Source: Agarophyton chilense (taxonomy: Eukaryota > Rhodophyta > Florideophyceae > Gracilariales > Gracilariaceae). Taken from it: a DNA stretch of 64,000 nt. The stretch spans positions 930,001-994,000 of the forward strand of contig JARGXX010000004.1 of the NCBI GenBank assembly GCA_030374765.1. Direction: 5' to 3'. Below, one piece after another: positions 42,702-55,265 of this stretch. Made by a program: the position numbers and the translations under genes. Each line of letters begins with the position of its first letter. The stretch's first letter is position 1. Under the pieces are notes generated by a model. It was not told the origin of the DNA. It saw nothing but the letters and a program-made list of their open reading frames with translations, and did no database searches.

Positions 42702-43302
42702 GGTGCCATCACCAAATATTTTATTTGGTATTATTTAGATAATTATGTAGTGGCACGCCACGTGTATGCCTTACTGTACAGTACTTGCTTTACCTCTTGG
42801 CCCATTAAAGGGCGCAAGGCCCAGGTGAGGACGGCGTAGGCCAACCAACAACCACAAACCAACCAACCTAAACACCATCTTGGTGAGTCCTAGAAATTCT
42901 AAAGTGGTTAACCACGGAAGGGCTCCTATAGTATCAGATCTCAACCGTTCTCAGCTATAGCTCTTGTTCCGAGGATACCCTCTACTGTTGCGTGTTAACC
43001 GCCCTTTTTCTACAGCTTTCTGTGTGTGTGTGTAATGTTTTCTCTACTGTCACCTGGTTATTTGTGTTGTCACAGGGATTGTCGAGCCGATCTCGTGTGC
43101 ATTACGTACCGCCGCATCTGGACATCCGCTTCGCGAATACACGTATTTTCCCCAATGTTTAGGCACACTTGGCCGCTTTACGCACACTCTCTTCTTATCT
43201 AAGAACTGTCGCTCGCAAGGCCACATCCGCTCTTCGCCGTTATTTCTGTGGATACCCACTGCACCGAGAGCTCTACAGTCTTCAGTGCAATACCACATAA
43301 AG
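42702..43302 (+). other. Probable 5' LTR and leader of second chromodomain element
   Basis: No gene is seen. The stretch ends at the primer site of the second element, so its right part should be that element's 5' LTR. I found no second copy of it to the right, so its limits are undefined. A short GT run lies near 43022-43034. Confidence 0.4.
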
Positions 43303-43320
43303 TGGTCTCCCGACTTAGAA
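43303..43320 (+). promoter_or_regulatory. Primer binding site of second chromodomain element
   Basis: Identical over 18 bases to 34094-34111, and followed by gag about 350 bp later. Confidence 0.75.
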
Positions 43321-43675
43321 ATAAGTACACCTGTGTGTGGAGCATTGGTCGCTTGGACCGGAAATATCGGGTTTCGCACGTTCGAATGATCCTCGCTGGA
43401 TTTCTGTGCGTTGTAATGAGATCAGTGAAGTGAAGCTTGAACCGTCATCACGGAATTTACATTGTCAGAAGACATTTGAAACCGGATCAAACCGCTCGCC
43501 GCGTTCGTCGGTCAACCCGAATATTAGTTGTGAATCTTCACTGTTTCTGGGTTCTATTTGCTAGAAGTTTCTATCGTTGTTTGTATTGGTTGTATCAATC
43601 GCGATATATATACTGTTCTCGTTGAGAAATTGGGTTTCCGTCGTCTACATTTGTTATCTGGATTACCAGTGATAT

Positions 43676-46600
43676 TTGGTCGCCATTCAGACAAGAAGCC
43701 GACCAGATTCGGATAGAAGTGAGTCCGCGGCACCCCGCTTAGCCACCTCTACAGAAGCCGGCAACCGCCTATATCGTCAGGCGAAGAAGAAGTCGAAATC
43801 GACCGGAAGCGCAGCTGCACCTTCGGAGATTCGGACGACGATCGCTCTCGAGGCTACTACCTCATCTAAACGTGATATCACGGGAGTTTCAGCCTTGCGA
43901 GCTGAACTACAGCAGCTCCGTGCGAAATCTGCGACGCAGAAGTTCCGTCTGGAGGAGATGGAAGGTCAAGTTAACTTGTTAAAATCGTCATTAGAGACGT
44001 TAAGAAGAGAGCAAACGGCTCTGAAGAATCGAAATCTAGAAACAAATCCGATGCCCCAGACTGTTCGGACAATCTGAAAAGAACTAAATCAGTTGCTAGA
44101 AGAGCAAGTAAATGCCATAAGGGCCTTAGCAGCTATACCGGTTACTGTTGAGGAGGTTCTCTCACGTGTAAACCTTCGCTTAGAGCGACTGGAGACTGTT
44201 GTTAATGCACCGTTGCAAATTCCGCACCCGGAAGTACAGGAGGTGGGACTCATCGTTGCTGATGCGCGGTCGCCCAAGAAAGATTCGAAGAAGTCGAAAG
44301 TACAGAACTTATCTTCAAGGCGCTCTAAATCGAGAAAACTCGCAAGAAGACGTGAAACCGATGGAAACGGAGATGATTCCGATTGTACGGATTCCAATAG
44401 TTCGGATACGGACGATCCCAAGAATGGAAGTTCATCTTCTGATGATTCCTCGAGCTAGGAGGACACTCACTGTTCGAGAAAGAAAAGAATGGGTAGCTCA
44501 CTACTGTCCCGCAAGAAGGTACCGCCCTACAAGAATCTGAAACCGCTTTCGTGTACGAACCCGCTTAACAGGAAGATTATGAATTCTCGTGTACATCGGC
44601 TCACGTTCCGAAAAGGGAAGCGAACAGGTCGCCAGACAGCCAAAGTGAGAGATTAAATTAAGTGTTTGAAGATTGGCCTCGGTGGCTTTTCTTTTTCTGG
44701 GAAGGATCCCATTCTAATATTAGTATTTCTCAATCGCTTTGTAGTAGAACCTAACACGCTGGGGATGAGTGAAGCTCAAGCATTCGTGGCACTTCCACAC
44801 TTATTGGTTGGATTTGCATTGGAGCAATACCGTACCGTAAGTGGTTCATTTACCGTCGATGAAGGTGGAGTCACCATTGGGCCGAAATCGTGCAGTACTT
44901 GCTGTGTGTTTACGCAACGTATAATGCAATTCGTGAAGCTATTCTGCATCTCATATATATTACCCAGAAGCCTGGAGAAAAGGTGGTTGAGCACAGTTCA
45001 AGACTGAATAATGCAGCTGCACGCTGTGGAAATGCCCATTCAACGGACGAGAATATGACAATTTTTGTCGATGGACTCGATCCGACAATCAAGTCATTGG
45101 TAGCCCGTCATCAGTAGATGCACTCGAGCATTAGTTTTCTGGAATTAGTGAAGTATGTACTGGCTGAAGGTGAAGCAGTTCGCCCTCGTCGCGGAGGTGG
45201 AACACGTCGTCTAGGGACATACCCCGTTGCTAACAGAGATATAAAACGCCCTATCAAGCGAGGCAAGGTTTTGCTTCTGGAGTCGCCAGAGGAATCACGC
45301 AATTTGACGTTTACGCCTCATGATGCCAGCTATATTGAAGAAGGCGCAGTTAATTACCTGGATGATCCAGGGGGGTCAGTGCCTACTACGGATTTGCCGT
45401 CAACTGATTCCCATGTGGAAGATGATATATTGGCTATAAAGCCACGCCGTTATCCTTACAGAAAGAGCCCGATGGTCCCGCCAGCGGGTGGATTTACTTC
45501 TAAGAAGCCTGTTTGGGTTGATACCCTTGGTACAGAACAGCCATAATTAAGGTTGAACAGGGACGGCCTGATATGTTATGGGTGCTATGGAAGACATCAT
45601 TTGTCATCGGAGTGAACTTCGCCCTTTACAAAGGTACATCAAGTTGTCTCGAACTATGAAGCTCTCCCGGACCCAGAACGAACCCTTGTACCGGGACAAT
45701 CATGTTGGAAGGCCAAAGCTTGGGGACTTGCGGATATGGTACGCAAAACTCATGCGAGAGCTCAGAACTCTGATAGATCACACGGTTCAGCCCCAGTAGT
45801 ACAGAGGAACGCTGATGTGGCGAGGGAGAAACCCGCGTCATCGGGAAATTAAGTGAGGAAGCCCTCAGGGGGTTGGGTGGATTCAAACCCCCCATACCGA
45901 TCGGGGTACTGACATTGCCCCGCTCCCGGGAATTTAAACCAAATGTCCTACTGAGACCAGGAAGATCTTCGAATGTCGGAAACTATGTATAGTTTGACTG
46001 TATGTTGAAACCTCCTTGGAGAAAATATGTGTGCCCAAGTAGGAGGACGAGTCACGTCATGATTATGGCCCTAAAAAACTACAGGGTCAAGGCCAACGTC
46101 AGCTCTTCTCAAGCGCTGTTATCGCGAAGACTCGCTGTATGGGATACGGGTGCAGGCCCAAACTTCATCAGGTTGTCTGAGTTGTGCAAAGACGAGCGAG
46201 CTCGAATACAACAGGCACAGATACGGGATATCCTGGATGCGAACAAGAGACCGATGAAGTCTATTGGAACAATACGACTTGTCGTTTGCTTGGGAAATCA
46301 TGTTGTCATGTTCACGTTTATTGTGTGTATCACATTGGCTGCACCAGTTGTGCTGGGCTGTGACTAATGTGAAAAGTTTGTCGAATCGATTCGTCCGAAG
46401 AATCGGGAAGTGGACCAGGACGATGGCTCTACAGTGCCAATCGTGCGCAGACTTCTGCGGCGATCCGCTTCATTTGCACAATTACTACCGTCATTGGAAT
46501 ACGAAGCCCCGCTGGGCAGAACATCTCCGAAGATTCGGGTGTGTAAACTAACCCTGATACCACCAAAAAGTCAAACATGGGTATTAGTCGTTAATGAGAA

Positions 46601-49600
46601 GCACGTACTTATTGTTATTCAGCCGAACGCGGAAATATATCACACTAGTGAGTTTCTAGTCGCTAACCGCATTGCACAGGTGACCCCGAAGATCCCTTTC
46701 AGGATATTGGTGAGCAATTTAGGCTCTGAAGAGCGTCGCTTACACAAGTATCAGCTCTTGGGCATGGCACTGCCACACCCTCTAGTTGTAATATTGACAC
46801 ACATAATGACGGAAGACGTCTTAGGAGAAACGCCCACAGGCGAGCAGAAGTCGAAAGCGACAGAAGCGGTCGAGAACATGAAGAAAATGAAGGAAGAGAT
46901 GGAAGAAGCCCTTGAGGGTGTGAAGATGGAACACGTTCCTTAGGAGTATAAAGGAAGATTGCGCAGATTGCTGCTAAAGATTTCACATATGTCGAGTGGA
47001 CACATTGGCCACATCGCGGCTACAGAAAATCATATTGACGTTGTACCGGGTACACGACCCATCGCTTAGTTACTGTATCGGTCAGGCCCGCGAACTCGTC
47101 AGATCGAGCAAGAACACGTGGACTGCATATTGGCGAAGGGAATCATTGAGCAAGCTCATTTAGCTTGGGCATCCCCAGTGGTCCTTTTTCTCAAAGGAGA
47201 TAGTTATTTACCCTTTTTCGTTGACTACAGAAAACTGAATGCAGTATCTATGAGGTATACGTACGCATTACCGCGTATGGATGAATGCATCGATAGTCTT
47301 GGAGAAGCCAATGCTTTTACTACGTCTGGCGCAAATTGGGGGTACTGGCAGATAAAAGTCGCTTCAGAGGACTAAGGTAAGACTAGATTTGCGTGTCATG
47401 CAGGCCTGTATCGCTTTAAGCGAATTCCATTTTATTTGGCCAACGCCCCTGCGACTTTTCAACGTGCTGTCGATAAAGTATTATGGCATTATAAGTGGAA
47501 AACATGTCTTATTTAATTGAATGACATCATCATTTTCAGTAAGAATATGGAAGACCATTTCGGAAATGTTCAGGGAATCCTCGAGAAGTTACAGCAAGCT
47601 GTAATTACCTTGAAGATCAAGAAGTGCGAATGGTTCACGGACCAAGTGAAATACCTCGGACACAGGATAAAGCCAGGGATACTGGAAATGGGAGAAGTGC
47701 AGACCGCTGCGAGTCGTGAGTTCAAACCTCCGCGAATGCCGACGCAATTGAGATCCTTTCTCGGACTTTGTAACTTCTACTGACGATTTGTGCCGTGCTA
47801 CTCGCATATCGCTGCATCCCTTAATGCTTTATTGAAGAAAAGACAACCCGTTTAATTGAAGGAATTCAGAGAAGCCGAAACGTATGCTATCGCAAAGCTA
47901 AAACGCGTGCTGACCACAGATTTGGTGTTATCTCTACCGAAAACCGGTTTTCCTTACTCCGCCGATACGGATGCTAGCGATTATCAGATAGGGTGTGCCC
48001 TTTTTCAAACGCACGAAGACGGCATACGACATCCTATTGGATACTGGTCGAGAACACTGCACCAGGCAGAAAAGAACTACTCTGCGTCAGAAAAGGAATG
48101 CCTTGCTATGGTTTGGGCTCTTACGACCCTCAGACCTTACCTAGAGGGGGTTCACTTTACGGTCAATACCGATCAATCATGCCTCAGATGGCTCATGTCG
48201 ATTACCGACCCGTCGGGATGCTTAATTCGATGGCGTCTGTGCCTTACAGAATTTGATTTCACAATCAACTACAAGAAGGGAACTTCAAACGTACACGCTG
48301 ATGCGATATCGCGACTCGACACCTTGGGAGAAACCCAATTACAAATCGATGATGAGATACCATGTTTTGTAATGGAAAATTCGACAACGAAAGAAGAAGA
48401 ACTAGAAGATCTAGAAGAAGAGGATTATCTAATGGAATTACTGGTAGCCCAGACAACGGACACTGATCCAGAAGATCAACTCGAACGAATCTCTGTTGAA
48501 GATCTATTACGAGAACAAGTCACAGATGCCTTCTGCGCGGCTATCCGCTCTCGTCTTAACGGGGGGCAGGTATTGCCTTTTCGTTTCGACGAACAAGGAA
48601 TCTTTGTTCGAACTGTTGAATTGAATGAGGAAATCGTGATACCACACGCCCTCAAGAGCAGAGTACTTCATTTGGCACATTATTGGCAAATGTCTGGTCA
48701 TCCCCGAGAAACGAAGCTGTATCTAACCCTCAGGACTTTTATTGGCCAACTTTGGCAATGGATTGTCATGCGACAGCTAAGATGTGCGTTACGTGCGCGA
48801 GGAATAGAGTGAAGCTCTGGAAAAAGAAGAAGCCACTGAAGCTGCTCCCAGAAATCGACTCTCTACAGTATGTCAGTATTGACATACTTGGGGAATTGAT
48901 CCGCTCGAAGCAGGGAAACAGATAACTTTTGGTAAGAATTCATCGCTTCTCTAAGCTGGTTAAGTCTGTTCCGCTGAAACGGATTACGAGTTCCGTGATA
49001 GCACGAGCGTTTATCCACCACTGCGTTTATTACTACGGACCACGGGAAACTCTGCTCTCAGATAATGGCAAGCAATTCGTTGCACGCTTCTTTCAAGATG
49101 TATGCAGGATGCTTGGAATTAAGAACGTGTTCACCACGACGTATCATGCGCAATGTATCGGGCAGGTGGAACGGTACAACCGTACGCTACTCGCCGCAAT
49201 TCGGCACTACATCGGAGAACACCCGAAAGACTGGGATCTGTATACAGACACGCTTTGCTATGCGTACAATACGCAAGTGCGTTAGACGACGAAGCTAGTA
49301 CCCTTTGAATTGGTAATATCTCGCCGACCAGCGGCTTAGCCAATCAAGGTAGATTCGTACAGAACCGAAGAAGAGTCAATGCCGACGCCGGCTCAGTTTC
49401 AACTACGCTGCAGGAATGAGTTTTTCAATCGCACTACACAGGCTGCAAAAGAGATGGGAAGGGCCCAAGCGCGCTGCAAGCGTAATTACGACGCGTCAAC
49501 ACGACGGGCGCTCCCGAATATCCGAGTCGGAGGACACGTTTTCGTGAGAGTGGAAAGGAAAGATAGCCGGAAGACCGGAGAGGAAAAGGAACGGAAACGC

Positions 49601-50863
49601 CGTCATGAGTTAGCGCCGATCGCTACAGGACCGCATGAAGTTGTCGTATTAGACCAATATACCGCGGTAATACGGAGAGGTACGGAGGTGTAGCGCATTT
49701 CTCGCGACCGAGTAGTTGGAGCGCCAGATCGAGAAGCTGACGTACAGCGAGAGAATTTCAGACGGGGAGATATTTAGGCGCAGGAGCCACCACAGCCACT
49801 AGTTGTGCATGAGCTTGCGGACATACCGCCGCAGGGCAAAATAATTCCATAACTGCCACGTGGTGAAAAGGGTTCGGAGATCCGACTTACAGTGCTGAAC
49901 AACAGTTCTGCGACAAACGGCGCATCCGCCCATGACATAATCAAAGCTCCCACTGTAGCAGTGAGAGGAGACACGGCGATCCGCACTGTGAGCGCGCAGC
50001 AAACTGCAGTCCCTCCCTCAGACCACGCGGTGGACGTGAAGGAAATTAAGGATGAAACCTCACGTATCAGAAGTCGTGAAGGCTCTACAAGGAGCCCTGA
50101 TGACAGAACAGAATCGCCATTTGGCGTAGAATCAGAAGGAATCGAAGCTGACATCAGCAATCCAATTCTGAAAACCGGATTGAAGAGCATAATTCTACCT
50201 GAGGGGCGCAGCAGGTACCAAGACAAGAAGAAGTCCACAAGGGACAACGAAGTTCTGGAGACGTTACATGGAGACAGTATGACTGTGTCGGCTGACCCAT
50301 TGGTGGCGAATACCGAGTATTTGGGGCGACCCCCAAAACATCCGGACACCTTAAATCCGGAAGGGAAGAAGCCCAACGGGGCAAGCCTAGGGCAGACAGT
50401 GGCAACTAAAGTCGAGTTTTTGCCGCGAGGCTCGGGAAACCCGAGAAAGAACTTGGAAGCACCGGCTAGACCGGAAAGATATACCGAAACCAGACGACTT
50501 GCTTTGAGGGCCCCGGATGTGGATGAAACGACAGAACGTGATGACACGATTCCGAACGCTATTGCAAAAACTACTGAACCAGTTGACAGGAGTGTCACCC
50601 CGACTGAGGATTCCGCAACTGAGGAGATGGAATACATCATCGAACGCATTCTAGATCATGGATGGCATTCAAAGGACAACAGATTACTGTTTAAACTGCG
50701 TTGGTATGGGTATCAACCGGAAGACGATACATGGGAGCCCATACGCAATCTACCACGATCACACGTGCACGCGTACTGCCGACGTGCTAAACTGGATGTC
50801 CCAGACACTATTGACGGCGCTATGGTCGGTTTGGTTGTGTCAGGAGAGCCTGATCGAATCTGA
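43676..50863 (+). pseudogene. Gag-Pol of second chromodomain Ty3/gypsy element, decayed
   Basis: Gag begins near 43676 and has a coiled coil (LRAELQQLRAKSATQKFRL), then an acidic Ser-rich stretch (44380-44456) and a capsid piece FSFSGKDPILILVFLNRF at 44690. Protease: AVWDTGAGPNFIRLS near 46140. RT begins near 47120 (FFVDYRKLNAVSMRYTY) with stops at 47373 and near 47514; YLDD is damaged to LNDIIIFS. RNase H (47950-48310) is well kept: ADTDASDYQIGCALF, NTDQSCLRWLMS and NVHADAISRL. Integrase: CVTCARNRV, SIDILGELIRS, LLSDNGKQFVARFF and GQVERYNRTLLAAI (D, D and E present). The chromodomain at 50628-50790 is intact: YIIERILDHGWHSKD then RWYGYQPEDDTWEPIRNLP. Related to, but clearly diverged from, the first body. 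Confidence 0.88.
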
Positions 50864-50885
50864 CCCCTACAGAAGTATGAAGTAA

Positions 50886-51425
50886 CTCCAGGAGGAGGAA
50901 GAATGATGTGGAGGTCCACAAGAAGGGAAAAGTGAAGCAAGATGAGGAGAGGCCTCGCAGAAAAAAGAAGAACCAAAGAAGTTGCAAAAGATCAAAGCGA
51001 TTCATTTTGGTTATCTCAAGGGTACCGCTAGTCGGTTTGTGACAGTGCCCTCAGACAAGAAAGTAATCGACCCGGATGGACTGACAGGCGTGAACTACGG
51101 TGGACGAAGCGTGGAGGGTCGCCCAGGGAGTAAAGCAGACGAAGGAAGAACTCAATGGACCCGTTTCGTCAACGCGACGCGAGGAATACGCCGGCGATAC
51201 ACCTATAGCCAGCGCTCACGGCGCGTGACAGTTTCAATCCTAAGGCGTATTAATTGCCCTTCGGCGCCAATGGTCAGCTCACGCAGCATCCCCGCAGGCG
51301 GTGAAGACGCGACGTACTGTCGTGCCAAATGGTACCGGGAGCAACGGATTGTTCGCGTCCCCTGGGTTAAGCATGAGGCCATCTGGACTTCTTCGTGACT
51401 GTCGAATCCTAAGGAGAGAGATATG
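50886..51425 (+). other. Spacer before LTR, with purine tract
   Basis: No recognised gene. An open frame at 50982-51398 (138 codons, Arg/Ser-rich) shows no motif. Just before the LTR, 51411-51424 is purine-rich (AAGGAGAGAGATAT) and could be the polypurine tract. Confidence 0.45.
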
Positions 51426-51869
51426 TGAAGGAGCGATGATAACGGTTGAGCCTTGTAAGCCGCCGGGCCCTGAGGTAACTTCCAATTGACACGTAGACGG
51501 GTCGACCTCAGGTGGACTCATGTAGATTATCAATTTATTTTAATTAGTGTGATAGATTAGCATTACAGTGCCAGGGAGATCCCAGCGCCTCGCCAGTACT
51601 ATATACTTGGCTCGAGTGACGCTTCTCCCTTAGAGTAAGGTAGGCACCGTTAGGATACTAAATATCCCCCTTTGGTATATTAGTTCCCTCCTTTGGTCTT
51701 CAGGCCATCGTTTCCTTAGCTCCAACCTGTAGGACTACGCATTAAACTCCAGCCCATTGCACCAAGTACTCTGGTAGTGCCGCCGTCAAGGATTCGAACC
51801 TTAGGAACCGCTCTACCTCGCTACCACCGGTCTAAACCCGTACGCTGACCGACCCGTCATTGCGTTACA
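51426..51869 (+). repeat. LTR related to 33649-34090, probably a 3' LTR
   Basis: About 444 bp, TGAAGG...GTTACA. It is preceded by a purine tract and followed by no primer site or gag, so it is a 3' (or solo) LTR. It could be the partner of the 33649 LTR, with the second element nested between, or belong to another insertion. Its right flank does not repeat the left flank of the 33649 LTR. Confidence 0.7.
51781..51830 (-). other. Truncated tRNA-like sequence inside LTR (second copy)
   Basis: Minus strand: GGTAGCGAGGTAGAGCGG and, a few bases on, AAGGTTCGAATCCTT. The A-box and B-box-like parts are better kept than much of the surrounding LTR. Confidence 0.65.
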
Positions 51870-54348
51870 ATGTTCCAACCTTCTTGTTGTAGCTCTACCG
51901 CCCCGTTTTTCTTCGCAGCAAGCCCCAGATCGGTAGTCCAAACTCTGTCGCAGGTTTATACTCTTACCTTAAAAGCGGATGCTACAGATCTCCTCAAAAC
52001 CTTAAAGGGTCTCTCGGATTTGGGTAGGAGGCTCGAATGGATATATGTATCAATAGCTTCATGTTCTAATTACTCTCCCAAAGGTGATATGTTACCTGAA
52101 GGTGGGCTGTCAATATAGACATGCAGTTCTGTAGATGCAGTGACTACTTTAGTAACCCTACGGTCCTATTCGTACTTGTACCGATTTTCGGTTGCAGTCA
52201 GACGATTTTTAACATGTTTGAGAGCGTTCCTCAACCTCAAAAGACCATATTATTTAACCTGGACAGGGTTCAGTGCGCTAGTTCCCGGGGCTTGTGGTGG
52301 GATCCTCGGGCACCACAATACCTGGTAAGTTTCCCGAAATTATTACACCAAAGGGGGTGTTCTGTGTGGACCAGTGTACCTGAACGTTGAACGAGAAGGT
52401 GAGCAGCTGCAACAGCTAATCTATACAATATGGTGCTTTTATATGCAATGCTGTAGCCTCGATATCAAGGCGTGTTGAACGCGCTGAACTGGTCTGTTAG
52501 TCTGTTGGTGGAAGGCAGTAGGGAAATATTTTCTAATACCCGAAACGTTGCAAACTGCTTCAAGGAACTTCGATGTCGGGTATCAACCATAATCGGTGAG
52601 TAATTACACTGGTGCACCATACTAGTAAACCCAATAGTTGAGAAACGAGATCTCCAGCGTATTTCACATCGTATTCTTATAATGTATGGCTCTGATGGGC
52701 TTGAAACCCCTGTCAGTTCATATTGAGATGTTAAGTACCCTTTCTTAGTATGGGAAAAAGATGCTAGAAGATGTATCACAATAAAATCCATCGGAATCGC
52801 TGCTGGAAACATCTTGAGCTATGTCCAAGGTTTCAAATACTATTAAATGTACGAACAGTTAATTCACATTGTCTTTAAGTGTTTGTACTTTACAAATATA
52901 TAAGCATATTGGGCTATTCAAGATTATAACCTATAATATCCACTCTCTAGGTTAGAGCAGACACCTGCGACAGAGTTCAGACTGCCGATGTGGTTATTGT
53001 GGCGAAGAGAAGAAGGGCAGTAGAGCTATAACAACAGCGACCTAAATTTAGGGGTGCAAGTCCACTACAAGGCAGGGCGGGTGAAAAGTGCAACTGTTGG
53101 ACGTAGAAAATACGTAATAAACAAGAAGGCTCAAAAAGTAGTGTGGGATGACTCTGTAGTGTAGCTCGTCTGGGTCTCCGGTTAGGAAATTCCAAGACAG
53201 GAATAAAAGCGTCCTTATACCGATGTTGTCTCCTTAACTTGTAGTGGGCGCTCCCCTCTTTGAACCCATATATATTTTACCAGGGTTTATACCCAAATAA
53301 TATACAAATATTATTCCGTGGTCACCCAATCAACCAGACTACTATATGGGTATTGTTTCTAATACACTTTTAGGTATAAAGAGTAGTAAGACCTGACAAG
53401 TGGATCTCCACTACATGTGTCGTTGCCAATATGGATTTTTTCTAAGAAAAATTTCGAATGCCTGCACGCCGTGCGTGGCCCGCCACTGGTCTTCTGCCAC
53501 CACGGGTTCCACGAATATATCCTACCCCTAGGAATCCTATGCGGGACGCCGATTCATATCATCCTACTGACCATACCTGTCAACTATAAGTTCTAACCTA
53601 GACTTAGCGATAATTTTAACAACCGTTTCTTTATACCTAGCAAGATACTACAGAATTAGAACCCACCGTTACATTTGAACAAGATGGAAATTCCGAAGGC
53701 GATATTCATCGACCGCATTACGTTAGCATCTGAAACGGGTTGACATCGCATGGAGGCGGGCTTTTCAGATCAAGAGCTCAGGGTTGTAGCTCTGCGCACT
53801 GTGTCCTCGGAAAACCCCATCCCAATTGAGGTGAAAGATAACTTTCAAGGCGATGAACCTGATTACCTCCCCCAATGGAGAGGAAAAGTATACCTCGAAC
53901 GCTGACGTCAGGAGCTTCGTACCCAGAACGCCTAAGCCCAGCGCCAAACTTGGGATATCTGAACCCTCGAGGTAACGTTCCTTTAAGGAAACAAGACCAG
54001 TTTCAAGAAGAGTTTCCAGTCGACAGCCTGGTCAGCCAGATATGAACCTACACTGGTCTGAAGTACACAGTTCGGTAGTACGGCTTAGGGCCTGAAGGGG
54101 ACACCCCAATAACATCCATGCGCAATACCACCACACTTTTGCACCAGATATTGGTGCCTTGGCGAGGGAATTATGCCTCTACGCAGATAGGCTTAGAACT
54201 TAGTGGTACAAAGGCCTAAGGAAGAGGGAAAGAACGCTTCATTTTCGCGAGGCGTGCCGAATTTGCGTGCAAAAGTACCCATGAAAAATGACGGGACTAA
54301 TCACTCAAAGCTGACAAGAACAGAAAACATTCCTTTACAAAGAATATA
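51870..54348. other. No recognisable gene
   Basis: Short frames only. A plus-strand piece at 53682-53905 starts ATGGAAATTCCG and reads in a protein-like way (DQELRVVALRTVSSENPI), with stops. It may be a gag scrap but has no motif. Confidence 0.45.
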
Positions 54349-55265
54349 CTAACCAAGGCAAGAAACAAGAGCCGCCGCAGAAACCAGAGGGGTGGAGCGA
54401 CAGAAAGACTCGCTTCCGACTTTCGAAGTGGAAGGACCTGCAGGTTGCGAAGCTTGCGAACCCGAAGGAACAGCGCCGCTGCCTGCCAACCGGAAGAAAT
54501 GGGCATTATCACCAGACGGGAAATTCAAAGAAGGAAACTGATGAGCACTAGCCCCGCCACCAGGGAGAAGAGTCGAAATCAACATGGGTTGAAAGGGAGG
54601 AATCTCTGGAGTGGGTTGCCAATCCGTAAGATTCCTACTGGCACCTAGAAACTTATCCATGAGAGGATCAGAAAACCCGGCAGCAGAAGTACTCTTCAGG
54701 TTCTCAAGGTAGTGGGTGGTAAACTGGTACATCTCCAACTGAAGCTGATTCGACAATTCACTTAAACTTGTGAGCGCCTTCATCTTTTTCGTCTGGTACG
54801 ATACTAAAACTTCATGAAACGTTAAAGCAGCCACCAAGAAGGTAGGCCCAGGCCGTTAGAATTCGGTGAAACAGACCTGGCGAATTCGATCCAGCAGACC
54901 GACTACGGCTGGAGAACCCATCAGGGTTCGAGGTAGGGGACCAGCAATACCTGTCAATAGATGTCGAACCGGACCAGCAGCCCTCGAAAAGCTAAGTCGA
55001 GTACGAGTCACACCTGTATGGGATGTACGCTCTTATGGTAACGGCTCAGATGAGAAAGGACCCGCATAGCAACCAACTGACACTGGTGGAAGACAAACTC
55101 TGAATCACAAGGTATGTAACGTTGCGCTCCGTGAGACACCCCCAGTGGACACCACTCTGGTGCCCGCGCCGCCACCTCTAACTACTTTTACTGGGTTCAA
55201 TCGTGAAGGAACCAAGGCGCGTGGCTCACGAGAAGTAAAGGTCTGTTTTAAATTGGCAGAAGCTT
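54349..55265 (-). pseudogene. Decayed minus-strand gene, possibly related to 41056-42586
   Basis: A stop-free run of 162 codons (54349-54837) extends upstream through further protein-like sequence with a few stops: SRLNPVKVVRGGGAG, then GPVRHLLTGIAGPLPRTL, LLDRIRQVCFTEF, a stop, VAALTFHEVLVSYQ and LSNQLQLEMYQFTTHYLENL. The tail is Pro/Ser/Gly-rich. The segment RIRQVCFT followed by a long amphipathic helix resembles LRHVCLTV and its following helix in the antisense gene at 41056-42586. Similarity is weak and by eye. No family is assigned. Confidence 0.35.

Noticed and set aside
37797..47783. A variant genetic code with TGA or TAG read as amino acids
   Set aside because: Host genes RPT5, ALG11, bL36m and the kinase, and the gypsy pol, use normal stops and contain no internal ones; the stops are confined to decayed elements and come in all three types.
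53682..53905. A plus-strand gene at 53.7-53.9 kb
   Set aside because: It is protein-like for about 70 codons but has stops and no motif; not enough to call.
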